Source: Micromonospora polyrhachis (GTDB lineage Bacteria; Actinomycetota; Actinomycetes; Mycobacteriales; Micromonosporaceae). Taken from it: DNA of 64,000 nucleotides. The notes under the pieces are model-generated. The model was not told the DNA's origin. It saw only the letters and a program-made list of their open reading frames with translations, and ran no database searches. This document shows, one piece after another, positions 49,659 through 57,704 of the stretch. The stretch covers positions 5,778,501-5,842,500 of the forward strand of contig NZ_JACHJW010000001.1 of assembly GCF_014203835.1 (NCBI RefSeq). The letters run 5' to 3'. Numbering within the stretch: the stretch's first letter is position 1; each line of letters starts with the position of its first letter. Made by a program: the position numbers and the translations under genes.

Positions 49659-50584
49659 CCGCCGCACCCACCACAGCCGCCGCACCCGCCGCCTCCGCCG
49701 CAACCGCCCCCGTCGCCGCCGTTGCCACCATCCCCACCGCCGCTGCCGCCGTTCCCGCTACTGGCAATGGAGTGGCGTTCCACCTCGGCCGCGGCGGCGA
49801 AGCCCGGGTCGAGCCCCCACAGTGCGGCACCGCCGAAGAGCGCGACGCCCATCGCCGCGCCAGCCGCGCCGTAGGTCGCGTAGGCGGGCGAACTCCTGGG
49901 GGAGAGGTACGCGTGGTGGATCCGTAGTTGGCGGAGGGCGGAGCTGGCGGCCCGGGTACGCAGGGGCAGGACCAGGAGCAGCACCAGGGTGACGACGCTG
50001 AGGACGGCGAGCAGGAGGACGAGTAGGAGCACCGGTTTGCCGTCGGCGAGCCCGGCGACGAGTCGGACCACCCCCAGCCCCATGAGGCCGACGAGCAGCA
50101 GCGGGATCATTCGCGCCGATTGTCGCTGTTGGGTGGTCGCCACGAGGCCGGCGGCCTCGAGCCCTTGCCGGAGTTGGTCGAGCGCGGCGACCACCTGCGG
50201 GTTGGTCCGCAGATCCCGAGGGCGGATTCGCTGGCCGGCGGCGTGGTAGACCGCCTGATCCAGTGGGGTCACGTCGTGCGGTAGGGGCCCGGTGACGACG
50301 AGGTGACCGCCCTGTGTTCCGAGGGCCCCGGCGGCGCGCAGCCCGCCCAGCGCGGTGTCGACGGTGAGCTGGGGGCGATAGGCCCGCGAGGCACTGTTGA
50401 GGTAGGCGACCTGTTGTGGGTGTAGCCGGGCCACTTCCTGGAAGCCGGTGGGACCGGCGAAGAGGAACCGACGGTGCACCAGGGTGGCCACGGTCAGCCC
50501 GGCGGCGGCGAGGAGGAAGAAGAGCGCGAACACCGGACCGGAGATGCCCCAGGTGTCGGCAGTTACTGCCAGGACAGCCGTCAT
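49655..50584 (-). CDS. TIGR04222-type membrane protein with Gly/Cys tail (copy 1)
   Basis: The 309-residue protein has an N-terminal membrane helix (about residues 15-36), a cytosolic or extracellular globular segment with LHPQQVAYLNSASRAY, and two or three further helices (about 160-210 and 240-260). The last 40 residues are almost only Gly, Ser, Asp and Cys and contain four cysteines, ending CGGCGGCGG. ATG at 50584 aligns with the start of the paralog. The stop overlaps the DUF692 start. The tail looks like a modified-peptide substrate held at the membrane. Confidence 0.85.
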   Translation of the reverse strand: MTAVLAVTADTWGISGPVFALFFLLAAAGLTVATLVHRRFLFAGPTGFQEVARLHPQQVAYLNSASRAYRPQLTVDTALGGLRAAGALGTQGGHLVVTGPLPHDVTPLDQAVYHAAGQRIRPRDLRTNPQVVAALDQLRQGLEAAGLVATTQQRQSARMIPLLLVGLMGLGVVRLVAGLADGKPVLLLVLLLAVLSVVTLVLLLVLPLRTRAASSALRQLRIHHAYLSPRSSPAYATYGAAGAAMGVALFGGAALWGLDPGFAAAAEVERHSIASSGNGGSGGGDGGNGGDGGGCGGGGGCGGCGGCGG

Positions 50585-50635
50585 TGCGTCATTGTGAAGC
50601 ACCCTCGCCCCCGTCCCTTTGGTCTTCCGACCGGC

Positions 50636-51538
50636 TCATCCGCCACACCCGCCGCCACCACACCCGCTGCCACCACCCCCGTCGCTGCCGCCACCCCCAC
50701 CGCATCCACTGCTCCCGCTGCTGCCACCGCTGGCGATGGCATTGCGCTGCACCTCGGCCTCGGCGGCGAATCGCGGGTCGAGCCCCCACAGTGCGGCACC
50801 GCCGAAGAGTCCGACCGCCATCGCCGCGCTGGTCGTCCCGTAGGACGAGTAGGAGGGAGAGTTGCCGGGGCTGAGGTGGACGTGGCGGATGCGCAGTTGC
50901 CGCAGTGCCGACTTGGCTGCCCTGGTCTGCCGGGGTACGACCACCAGCAGCACCACGGTGACCACCGTGACGATGGCGAGCAGGGCGATGAGGAAGCCCA
51001 CCGGCTTGTCGGCGCTGAGCCCGGCGATGAGCCGGACCGCGCCCAGCCCGACGAGGCCGACCAGCAGCAGTGGGACCAGTCGGGCCGTACGGCGTTGCGC
51101 GAGGGTCGGCACGAGGCCGGCGACCTCCAGTTGCCGGCGCAGTTGGTCGATTGCCTGCACCACCCACTGGTGGGTTCGCAGGGCGCTGGGCCGGATTCCC
51201 TGGCTGACGGCGTTGTAGATCGCCTGGTCCAGCTGCGTCGCGCCGACCGGCAGCGATCCGCTGCTGACGATGCGTTCGTTGCGGCCGCTGAGCGCCCCGG
51301 CGGCGCGTAGCCCGCCCAGCGCGGCGTCGACGGCGAGTCGGGCCCCGCCGTTGAGGTAGGCGACCTGCTGCGGGTGCAGTCGGTCCGCGTCCCGGAAACC
51401 ACGGGGGCCGGCGAAGAGGAGGAACCGGTGCGCCAGGGTGGCGAAGACCAACAGGTCGGCGGCGATGAAGTAGACCAGAAGGAAGACCGGCCCGGAGATG
51501 CCCCAGGTGTCACCCGCCGCGGCGAGGCTGATCGTCAT
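50636..51538 (-). CDS. TIGR04222-type membrane protein with Gly/Cys tail (copy 2)
   Basis: A 300-residue paralog of the next gene, with the same topology and matching segments DTWGISGPVF, LHPQQVAYLNGGARL and DPRFAAEAEVQRNAIAS. The tail has Gly, Ser and three cysteines (ending CGGGGCGG). ATG at 51538 is the position matching the paralog; ATG at 51547 is possible. The two genes also share the untranslated sequence GCGAGGGTG before their starts, showing duplication of the whole unit. Confidence 0.85.
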   Translation of the reverse strand: MTISLAAAGDTWGISGPVFLLVYFIAADLLVFATLAHRFLLFAGPRGFRDADRLHPQQVAYLNGGARLAVDAALGGLRAAGALSGRNERIVSSGSLPVGATQLDQAIYNAVSQGIRPSALRTHQWVVQAIDQLRRQLEVAGLVPTLAQRRTARLVPLLLVGLVGLGAVRLIAGLSADKPVGFLIALLAIVTVVTVVLLVVVPRQTRAAKSALRQLRIRHVHLSPGNSPSYSSYGTTSAAMAVGLFGGAALWGLDPRFAAEAEVQRNAIASGGSSGSSGCGGGGGSDGGGGSGCGGGGCGG

Positions 51539-51584
51539 GGCGCCCATTGTGGGACACCCTCGCCAATCCGGCCATCCTCGTAGA

Positions 51585-52181
51585 TCAGTGGCTGGCCGGC
51601 CCGCCCTCGGGGCGGCGTACCGCCTCCTCCACCAGGTCGAGGACCTGGTTCAGGTCACCGGCAGGGCGGCCCATGGCCAGGTGTAGAACCAGGCCGTCGT
51701 AGGCCAACTCCAGGAACTGGGCGAGCACCTCGATGGGTACGTCGTCGCGGAGTACCCCCGCGTCCCGTTGCCGGCCGAGCCGGTCCCGGGTGGCTTCCGC
51801 GATGGCGGCCGACCGTTGGGCCCAGCGTTCGGCGAAGGCCGGGTCGGTGCGTAGTCGACGGGACACCTCCAACTGGCTGCCGAGCCAGCCGGCGGTGTCC
51901 GGGGCATCCGCCCGGACCAGCAGGTCCCGCATCACCTGGACCAGACCGTTGCGGGCCACGGTCTCCACCATCGTCACCGCGTCGTCCTCGGCCACCGCCA
52001 GGAAGAGCGAGTCCTTGTCCCGGAAGTGGTGGAAGATGGCTCCCCGGGAGAGCCCGGTGGCCTCTTCCAGTCGGCGTACGGTGGCACCCTCGTAGCCGTG
52101 CCGGGCGAAACAGGCCCGGGCTGCGGCGAGGATCTCCTGGCGGCGTGCGTCGAGTTGGTCCTGGCTTACCCTGGGCATCAT
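51585..52181 (-). CDS. TetR-family regulator, AcnR-like
   Basis: A 198-residue TetR protein whose N-terminus (MPRVSQDQLDARRQEILAA, then RRLEEATGLSRGAIFHHFRD) closely resembles AcnR, the aconitase repressor of corynebacteria and mycobacteria. No aconitase gene is in the window. It lies 46 bases upstream of the Gly/Cys-tail genes on the same strand, and a 20-bp near-palindrome (52211-52230) sits 29 bases before its start. It may regulate itself and possibly the operon. The start is one of two adjacent ATG codons. Confidence 0.88.
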   Translation of the reverse strand: MMPRVSQDQLDARRQEILAAARACFARHGYEGATVRRLEEATGLSRGAIFHHFRDKDSLFLAVAEDDAVTMVETVARNGLVQVMRDLLVRADAPDTAGWLGSQLEVSRRLRTDPAFAERWAQRSAAIAEATRDRLGRQRDAGVLRDDVPIEVLAQFLELAYDGLVLHLAMGRPAGDLNQVLDLVEEAVRRPEGGPASH

Positions 52182-52210
52182 CTGATCGTTCCAGCTGACC
52201 ACCGGCGATG

Positions 52211-52230
52211 CAAACCGTACGTACGGCTTG
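52211..52230. promoter_or_regulatory. TetR operator-like palindrome
   Basis: The 20 bases around CCGTACGTACGG (52215-52226) form a palindrome with one mismatch, in the divergent gap between the AcnR-like gene and the nitrilase-family gene. It is a good candidate for autoregulation. Confidence 0.55.
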
Positions 52231-52316
52231 GTCTCGTCAGTTCGGTAGCGACGAGTGAGGAACAGGCGAGAAGTCGGGTGTCCCGACGCGCTGGCGGTCC
52301 CGGTTAGGATCCTGCC

Positions 52317-53183
52317 GTGCCTCCCCTCGCCACCCCAGCCCCGCTGGGCCCGCTGACCGTCGCCGCCGGACAGGCCGAATCGGTCCCCGGCGATCTGACC
52401 ACCAATGTCGCCACAGCCGCCCGGCTCGTCCGTCGGGCCACCGATCTCGGCGCCACCGTGGTCGTACTCCCGGAGTTGTTCCTCCCCGCCTACCACCCAC
52501 CGGCGCTGCGCGTCGACCCCGCCGGCACCGACCTGGCCGCCTCCGCCGATCGGCGGGTTGCCGACGCTCGGCTCGATCCGCTGCAGGCCGCCACCCGGGA
52601 CGGTTCGGCGGTGCTGGTCGTCGGGGCGGCGGTACGCCACCCGGACGGGCGTCGTACCTGTTCGTCCCTTGTGGTCGATCGCAGCGGCGACGTGACCGTG
52701 GGGTACGACAAGCAGCACCTCTGCGGGCCGGACGAGATCGAACTGTTCACCCCGGGGCCGTGCGGTGCGACCCTGGTGGTCGAGGGCTGGCGGCTGGGGT
52801 TGGGCATCTGTTACGACGCCTGCTTTCCGGAGCACGGACGGGCGGCTGCCGACGACGGCGCACACGGATATCTGTGTCCGAGTGGCTACCTGACCGGCTC
52901 GGCCCACCGCCGAGACCTCTACTATCCCGCTCGGGCGCTGGACAACGGCATGTACGTCGTCTTCGCCAACATCGTCGGTGGGACCCCGCCGTGGCAGTTC
53001 AACGGTGGCGCGGCGATCTACGACCCGGAGGGCCGACCATTGGATCGAGCGGCGGACGAGGGTGAGGCGGTGGCCGTGGCCACCCTCGACCCGGCCGAGC
53101 TGACCCGGGTGCGGACCGCCCACACCATGCTCGTCGATCGGCTGGCTGACCAGGGGACCGGTCGTGGCCTGCTGGTCGGCTAA
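52317..53183 (+). CDS. Carbon-nitrogen hydrolase (nitrilase superfamily)
   Basis: A 288-residue amidase-like enzyme. The Glu-Lys-Cys triad is visible in VVVLPELFLPAY, VGYDKQHLCGPDE and GLGICYDACFPEHGR. Such enzymes cleave amides such as carbamoyl compounds or glutamine; the substrate is unknown. GTG at 52317 has TAGGAT (52305-52310) six bases upstream and no ribosome site, so it is probably leaderless. Confidence 0.9.
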   Translation: MPPLATPAPLGPLTVAAGQAESVPGDLTTNVATAARLVRRATDLGATVVVLPELFLPAYHPPALRVDPAGTDLAASADRRVADARLDPLQAATRDGSAVLVVGAAVRHPDGRRTCSSLVVDRSGDVTVGYDKQHLCGPDEIELFTPGPCGATLVVEGWRLGLGICYDACFPEHGRAAADDGAHGYLCPSGYLTGSAHRRDLYYPARALDNGMYVVFANIVGGTPPWQFNGGAAIYDPEGRPLDRAADEGEAVAVATLDPAELTRVRTAHTMLVDRLADQGTGRGLLVG

Positions 53184-53260
53184 GTAAAAATCTGATTGAC
53201 CGCGCAGTTTGTTTAGCTGGCGGACTGTTGCCGAGTCCCCGGGTCACGTAGGGTCGCGGC

Positions 53261-53905
53261 GTGCCACTGCTGCTCCTCGATCTGGACAACACCCTGCTCG
53301 ACCGGGCCGGGGCCTTCCGGTCCTGGGCGCAGAGCTTCCTGGCGGAGATCGGGGCACCGGACAGCGACATCGACTGGCTTCTGTCGGTGGACGCGGACGG
53401 GCTGACCGACCGGTGGGATGTCGCTGACGCGATCCGGGACCGCTACGGCCTGCATACTCCCGCCATCGACCTGGTCGATGCGCAGGATGAAGGGGTGGGT
53501 GCCTATCTCCGACTCGATCCGCTGAACGCCTGTGCCCTGCGCATCGCCAGCGATGCGGGCTGGGTACCGGTGGTGGTCTGCAACGGTACGGTCCGCCAGG
53601 AGGATACGAAGATTCGCCGGACCGGCCTGGACCGCTACGTCGCGGACTGGGTCATCTCCGAGGAGGCCGGGGTGAGTAAACCCAACCCCCGGATCTTCGC
53701 GCTCGCCGCCCAACGGGCCCGGATGCACCTACGCGGTGCCTGGATCGTTGGCGACGGCCCGGAGGCCGACATCGGTGGTGCGGCGGCGATGGGCCTGCCC
53801 AGCGTGTGGCTGCATCGCGGCCGCCGGTGGATGGAACCCCGGTTCGCCCCCACCCGGGTCGTGGACGGGCTGATTCCGGCGCTCGCCACCGTACTCGCCA
53901 GCTAA
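53261..53905 (+). CDS. HAD-superfamily hydrolase
   Basis: A 214-residue phosphatase of the haloacid dehalogenase class. Motif I is DLDNTLLD at the N-terminus, the lysine motif is VSKPNPRIF and motif IV is VGDGPEADIGGA. Substrates are probably small phosphate metabolites. GTG at 53261 is preceded by TAGGGT (53249-53254) and six bases, again a leaderless arrangement. Confidence 0.9.
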   Translation: MPLLLLDLDNTLLDRAGAFRSWAQSFLAEIGAPDSDIDWLLSVDADGLTDRWDVADAIRDRYGLHTPAIDLVDAQDEGVGAYLRLDPLNACALRIASDAGWVPVVVCNGTVRQEDTKIRRTGLDRYVADWVISEEAGVSKPNPRIFALAAQRARMHLRGAWIVGDGPEADIGGAAAMGLPSVWLHRGRRWMEPRFAPTRVVDGLIPALATVLAS

Positions 53906-53961
53906 TTCGGTTGCTCCACCAATCCGGTGGGCGCAAGATGGCGCCGGCTGCCGAATCCGGC

Positions 53962-54049
53962 GTGCCCCTGAACGAACGAGAGGAGAGGGCAATGGTTGCT
54001 TCCAGGTCCCACTTCGTCATGTCTTCTCTCACCTCGTTCAAGGGGACAC
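53962..54049 (+). promoter_or_regulatory. Hairpin leader sequestering the ribosome sites before the RIO kinase
   Basis: GTGCCCCTGAACGA (53962-53975) pairs with TCGTTCAAGGGGACAC (54034-54049) with two bulges. GAGAGGAG (53978-53985) pairs with CTTCTCTC (54023-54030). The ribosome sites of both the short upstream frame and the kinase lie in the stem. Confidence 0.55.
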
Positions 54050-54141
54050 CGCTGTGCGTGAGCACGACCAGACTTCATCGGCCTCCCAGCGCCGAGCCCG
54101 TGGCAACCGTCGTTTCGACGATGACGAGCCGCGTTTCCTGA
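53992..54141 (+). CDS. Candidate upstream reading frame of 49 codons before the RIO kinase
   Basis: ATG at 53992 follows a strong AGGAGAGG and opens 49 codons starting M-V-A-S-R-S-H-F-V. It overlaps the kinase start in another frame. The peptide has no recognised family. It may be a leader whose translation opens the hairpin and frees the kinase ribosome site. Confidence 0.4.
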   Translation: MVASRSHFVMSSLTSFKGTPLCVSTTRLHRPPSAEPVATVVSTMTSRVS

Positions 54142-54998
54142 AACGGTCCCGGCACGAGCCGGCACCGAGCTTCGACACCAACGCCGACACCGACGAGCCG
54201 TCGAGCGGCGACCGCTGGTCCAGTTGGGACCAGGCGGTGACCGGGCCGACCCCGTACCCGGATTGGCTGGTCACCGAATTGGCCGCCGTCGACACCGAAC
54301 TCGGCGTACTCAAGACCGGCAAGGAAGCCGAGGTGCACCTGATGCGCCGGGGCGTACCCGACACGGACCGGTCCTGTCTGCTGGCGGTCAAGCGCTACCG
54401 GGCGGCCGAGCATCGACTCTTCCACCGGGACGCCGGCTATCTGGAGGGCCGTCGGGTCCGCCGGTCCCGGGAGAACCGGGCGATGGAGGGCCGCACCGCC
54501 TTCGGACGCCAGATGATCGCCGGCCAGTGGGCGGCTGCCGAGTTCGCCGCCCTGTCCCAGCTCTGGCAGATCGGTGCCGAGTACGGCACCATCGCGGTGC
54601 CCTATCCGGTCCAGCTGCTCGGCACCGAGCTGATGTTGGAGTTCGTCGGCGATGCCGCCACGGGCAACGCCGCCCCCAGGTTGGCCCAACTGCGACCCGA
54701 ACCCACCGAACTGCGCGACCTGTGGCACCAGCTGGTCGACGCGCTGGTCGTACTGGCCAGGGCTGGGCTGGCGCACGGTGACCTGTCGCCGTACAACCTG
54801 CTGGTGCGCGATGGTCGGCTGGTGCTCATCGACCTGCCGCAGGTGGTGGACGTGGTGGCCAATCCGCAGGGCGCGGAGTTCCTGGCCCGGGACGTACAGG
54901 TGGTGTCCAAGTGGTTCGCGGCCCGGGGGCTGCCGGTCGAGCTGATCGACCCGGGCGAGCTGACCCGGCAACTCCTCGCGGAGGTGGGACTGCGGTGA
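54054..54998 (+). CDS. RIO-type serine/threonine protein kinase
   Basis: A 314-residue RIO1-like kinase. Landmarks are the ATP-loop region LKTGKEAEVHL, the lysine in LLAVKRYR, the catalytic HGDLSPYNLL and the metal-binding aspartate in VLIDLPQ. The first 60 residues are charged and disordered. The bacterial role is unclear; archaeal and eukaryotic relatives act in ribosome maturation. GTG at 54054 has AAGGGGA eight bases upstream, inside the leader hairpin. Confidence 0.9.
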   Translation: MREHDQTSSASQRRARGNRRFDDDEPRFLKRSRHEPAPSFDTNADTDEPSSGDRWSSWDQAVTGPTPYPDWLVTELAAVDTELGVLKTGKEAEVHLMRRGVPDTDRSCLLAVKRYRAAEHRLFHRDAGYLEGRRVRRSRENRAMEGRTAFGRQMIAGQWAAAEFAALSQLWQIGAEYGTIAVPYPVQLLGTELMLEFVGDAATGNAAPRLAQLRPEPTELRDLWHQLVDALVVLARAGLAHGDLSPYNLLVRDGRLVLIDLPQVVDVVANPQGAEFLARDVQVVSKWFAARGLPVELIDPGELTRQLLAEVGLR

Positions 54999-55043
54999 GC
55001 CGCCGACCCTCGCCGGTCGGTCACCGGAGGTATCGTCAGTCGA

Positions 55044-55289
55044 CTACTGGAGGTAGCGCTCGACCTCGGTCTTGCTGGGCGTGTGGGCGGTCTCCGGATC
55101 GGCACCGGCCTGTCGGGCCGCCCGTCGCCGACGCAGCAGGTCCCAGCACTGGTCGAGGGACTGCTCCAACTCCCGGAGCCGGTCCCGGTCCTCGTCGGTG
55201 CTGCCCTGCGCTGACTGGGCGCTCCCACGCAGCCGGCGTTCCTCGTCGACGAGTTCGGTGATCCGGCTCAGAATCGTGCTGTCGTCCAT
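55044..55289 (-). CDS. DUF2630 protein
   Basis: An 81-residue highly charged protein with helical heptads (SRITELVDEERRLR, RLRELEQSLDQCWDLLRRRR), matching the actinobacterial DUF2630 family. Likely a coiled-coil; the function is unknown. It converges with the RIO kinase gene. Confidence 0.85.
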   Translation of the reverse strand: MDDSTILSRITELVDEERRLRGSAQSAQGSTDEDRDRLRELEQSLDQCWDLLRRRRAARQAGADPETAHTPSKTEVERYLQ

Positions 55290-55351
55290 GACCCGAGCCT
55301 GTCACAGGCCCCCGGCCGCCGCCCGGATTCTCCGCGCGCGGCCGGGGCGAC

Positions 55352-55407
55352 CGGCATACGTCCGGCGGCCGGCTCAACTCGGCATACGTCCGGCGGCCGG
55401 CTCAACT
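55352..55407. repeat. 28-bp tandem direct repeat
   Basis: The 28-base unit beginning CGGCATACGTCCGGC occurs twice head to tail (55352-55379 and 55380-55407) in the gap between DUF2630 and the P450 gene. Confidence 0.9.
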
Positions 55408-55439
55408 ACCGCTGTCTGGCGTACCCGCGTACGCCTCGG

Positions 55440-56759
55440 CTACCGCTGGCTGACGTTGGCCAGCACCAGGCGGCTGTTCGGCAGGGTGGGCATTTGCCGC
55501 AGACTGACCCGAAGGTCCTGGTCCGGTACGTCGTAGCTCATCCCACTGGCCAGCAGGGTGACGGCGCTCTGGATCAGCTCGATAGTTATCCACTCACCCG
55601 GGCAGCGGTGGTTCACGTGATGGTCGCCCCCACCCTGCGGGATCAACGTCCACGGGTCCTCCGGACGGTCCACGAACCGCTCCGGTCGGAACTGGTCGGG
55701 ATCCGACCAGAGCCGCGGATCGTGGTCCGTACCGTAGAGACCCAGCAGCACCCGCCGACCCTGCGGGAACCGCACCCCGTTCCAGTCGAAGTCGGTCCGG
55801 ACCCGGGCCACGACGGCCGGGAAGAACGGGTAGAACCGGCGTACCTCCTGGGTGAACCGCCGGGCGACCTCGGGATCGGAGCCGTCGGACAGTTGCTCCC
55901 GGCACCGCGGGTGCAGGTGCAGGGCGAGCGCCGCGAAGGTGATGAACCGGTCGACGGCTACCACGGGCCGCAGGATGTTCAGCAACTCCACCGCCGCGAC
56001 CCGGTCGGGTAACAGTTGCCTGTCCGGCTCGCGATGCTCGGCGAAGGTGTGCCCGTCCGGCTCGCGATGCTCGGCGAAGGTGTGCAGGACGCCGCCGACC
56101 GGAGCCGTCAGTTCCCCCCGCCGGACCTGCCGCACGATCTCCGCCAGCCACCGCTCGCAGTCCCGTCGGGCCCGCCGCCCTCGCCAGTAGGCGGGACCGA
56201 CGGCCGCCGGGGCGGCGATCAGCGCCTGGAGGTCCGCGGTGCGCCGACGTACGTCGTAGGCGGCCAGTGGCACCCCGGCCCATCGGCACACCGCCCGGCA
56301 CAGCACCCAGGAGACCTCCTCGTAGAGGACGATCGACTGGACCCGTTTCCATCGGTCGAGGGCGGCCTGCCATTCCTGCTCGAAGATGTCGACCAGGTCG
56401 CGGATGCTCTCCGGCGTCATGATCGACATGAACATCCGCTTGCGGGACCGATGGGCCGCATCGTCCAGCCCCTGCACCCCGCCCTGCCCGAAGAGCGTCT
56501 TCGGCAACCGAGCCGGCGCGGCCCCGGCCCGCTCGAACCGGTCCGGATCGTAGAAGACCTTCGCTGCCTCGGCGCCGACCAGGCACAGGGTGCGTTCGAA
56601 CAGCAGTCGGGTCTCGAAGACCTCGGAGCCGTACCGGCGGCACCGGTCGGAGATGAAGTCGTATCCGTCCCGGACCAGGGCCAGGGTGCTGTCGAGGCCC
56701 CTGGTACGGGGGACCGGCGTGTCCCGGAGGGGTGGCGTGTCCCGGAGGGTCGTTCGCAT
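55440..56759 (-). CDS. CYP152-type fatty-acid peroxygenase P450
   Basis: The 439-residue protein matches the H2O2-using CYP152 family (P450 BS-beta, SP-alpha, OleT). The heme ligand lies in IPQGGGDHHVNHRCPGE, and the Arg-Pro pair that binds the fatty-acid carboxylate is in LLNILRPVVAV, replacing the acid-alcohol pair of ordinary P450s. It should hydroxylate or decarboxylate fatty acids with peroxide and needs no reductase. An 11-residue segment containing HTFAEHREPD is duplicated in tandem. GGGAG lies six bases before the ATG. It is 16 bases downstream of an SDR gene. Confidence 0.93.
   Translation of the reverse strand: MRTTLRDTPPLRDTPVPRTRGLDSTLALVRDGYDFISDRCRRYGSEVFETRLLFERTLCLVGAEAAKVFYDPDRFERAGAAPARLPKTLFGQGGVQGLDDAAHRSRKRMFMSIMTPESIRDLVDIFEQEWQAALDRWKRVQSIVLYEEVSWVLCRAVCRWAGVPLAAYDVRRRTADLQALIAAPAAVGPAYWRGRRARRDCERWLAEIVRQVRRGELTAPVGGVLHTFAEHREPDGHTFAEHREPDRQLLPDRVAAVELLNILRPVVAVDRFITFAALALHLHPRCREQLSDGSDPEVARRFTQEVRRFYPFFPAVVARVRTDFDWNGVRFPQGRRVLLGLYGTDHDPRLWSDPDQFRPERFVDRPEDPWTLIPQGGGDHHVNHRCPGEWITIELIQSAVTLLASGMSYDVPDQDLRVSLRQMPTLPNSRLVLANVSQR
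56022..56087. repeat. 33-bp in-frame duplication in the P450 gene
   Basis: Two 33-base units (56022-56054 and 56055-56087) encode an 11-residue repeat containing HTFAEHREPD in a surface loop region. Confidence 0.9.
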
Positions 56760-56775
56760 GATGGCTCCCGTGATC

Positions 56776-57642
56776 TCAGCCGGGCAGGGTGAGGCCGCCG
56801 ATGGGGGCGAGCACCTCGCCGCTGTAGTACGACGACAACTGGTTGCTGGCGAAGAAGACGTACGACGGGGCGATCTCGTCCGGCTGTGCCGGGCGGCCCA
56901 TCGGCACCTGCTGGCCGAACTCCTTGACCTGCTCGGCCTCGAAGGTGGCCGGGATCAGCGGCGTCCAGACCGGGCCGGGGGCGACACAGTTCACCCGGAT
57001 CCGCTTCTCCATCAGCGACTGAGCCAGCGAGTAGGTGAAGGCGATGATCGCACCCTTCGTGGCCGAGTAGTCGATCAGATGGTCGTTGCCCTTCAGCCCG
57101 TTGATCGAGGCCGTGTTGATGATCGCCGACTGCTCCGGCAGGTGGGCCAGGGCCGCCCGGGTCACCCGGAAGTAGCTGTGGATGTTGACGTCGAAGGTGT
57201 GTAGCCACTGCTCGTCGCTGATCTCGGTCAGCGAGTCGGCGTTCTGCTGGTAGGCGACGTTGTTGACCAGGAGGTCCAGCCCACCCAACTCACGTACGGT
57301 CTGGGTGACCACGTGCTGGCAGTGCTCGGCCTCGGCCAGGTTGCCGGGGATCAGCACACAGCGCCGGCCGGCCGCCTCGACCAGTTCGGCGGTGTGCCGG
57401 GCGTCCTTCTCCTCACTGAGGTAGGCGATCGCGACGTCGGCGCCCTCCTTGGCGAAGGCCACCGCGACCGCTCGCCCGATGCCGGAGTCGCCGCCGGTCA
57501 CCAGCGCGCGCCGGTTTTCGAGGAGACCGCGACCGACGTAGTCGGTCATCTCGTCGCGCGGGTGCGGGTCCATCCCCTCGGTCTGACCGGGGTACGGCTG
57601 TTCCTGGGCGGTGGGCAGTGGTGTTTGTTCCGGTGTGCTCAT
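56776..57642 (-). CDS. SDR-family oxidoreductase (YghA/glucose dehydrogenase type)
   Basis: A 288-residue classical short-chain dehydrogenase. Nucleotide motif VTGGDSGIGRAVA, catalytic serine in INTASINGLKGN and the YSATKGA Tyr-x3-Lys pair are all intact. The Pro-rich N-terminal extension is typical of the YghA/YhdF subgroup. ATG at 57642 lacks a strong ribosome site; GTG at 57684 is the alternative. It lies just upstream of the peroxygenase, so the pair may act on the same substrate. Confidence 0.92.
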   Translation of the reverse strand: MSTPEQTPLPTAQEQPYPGQTEGMDPHPRDEMTDYVGRGLLENRRALVTGGDSGIGRAVAVAFAKEGADVAIAYLSEEKDARHTAELVEAAGRRCVLIPGNLAEAEHCQHVVTQTVRELGGLDLLVNNVAYQQNADSLTEISDEQWLHTFDVNIHSYFRVTRAALAHLPEQSAIINTASINGLKGNDHLIDYSATKGAIIAFTYSLAQSLMEKRIRVNCVAPGPVWTPLIPATFEAEQVKEFGQQVPMGRPAQPDEIAPSYVFFASNQLSSYYSGEVLAPIGGLTLPG

Positions 57643-57704
57643 TTTGCGCAGGTACCCCGGCTGATCGGCCGGGAAACGGCGCACGGGTCAGTTCTGCGCG
57701 CTGG

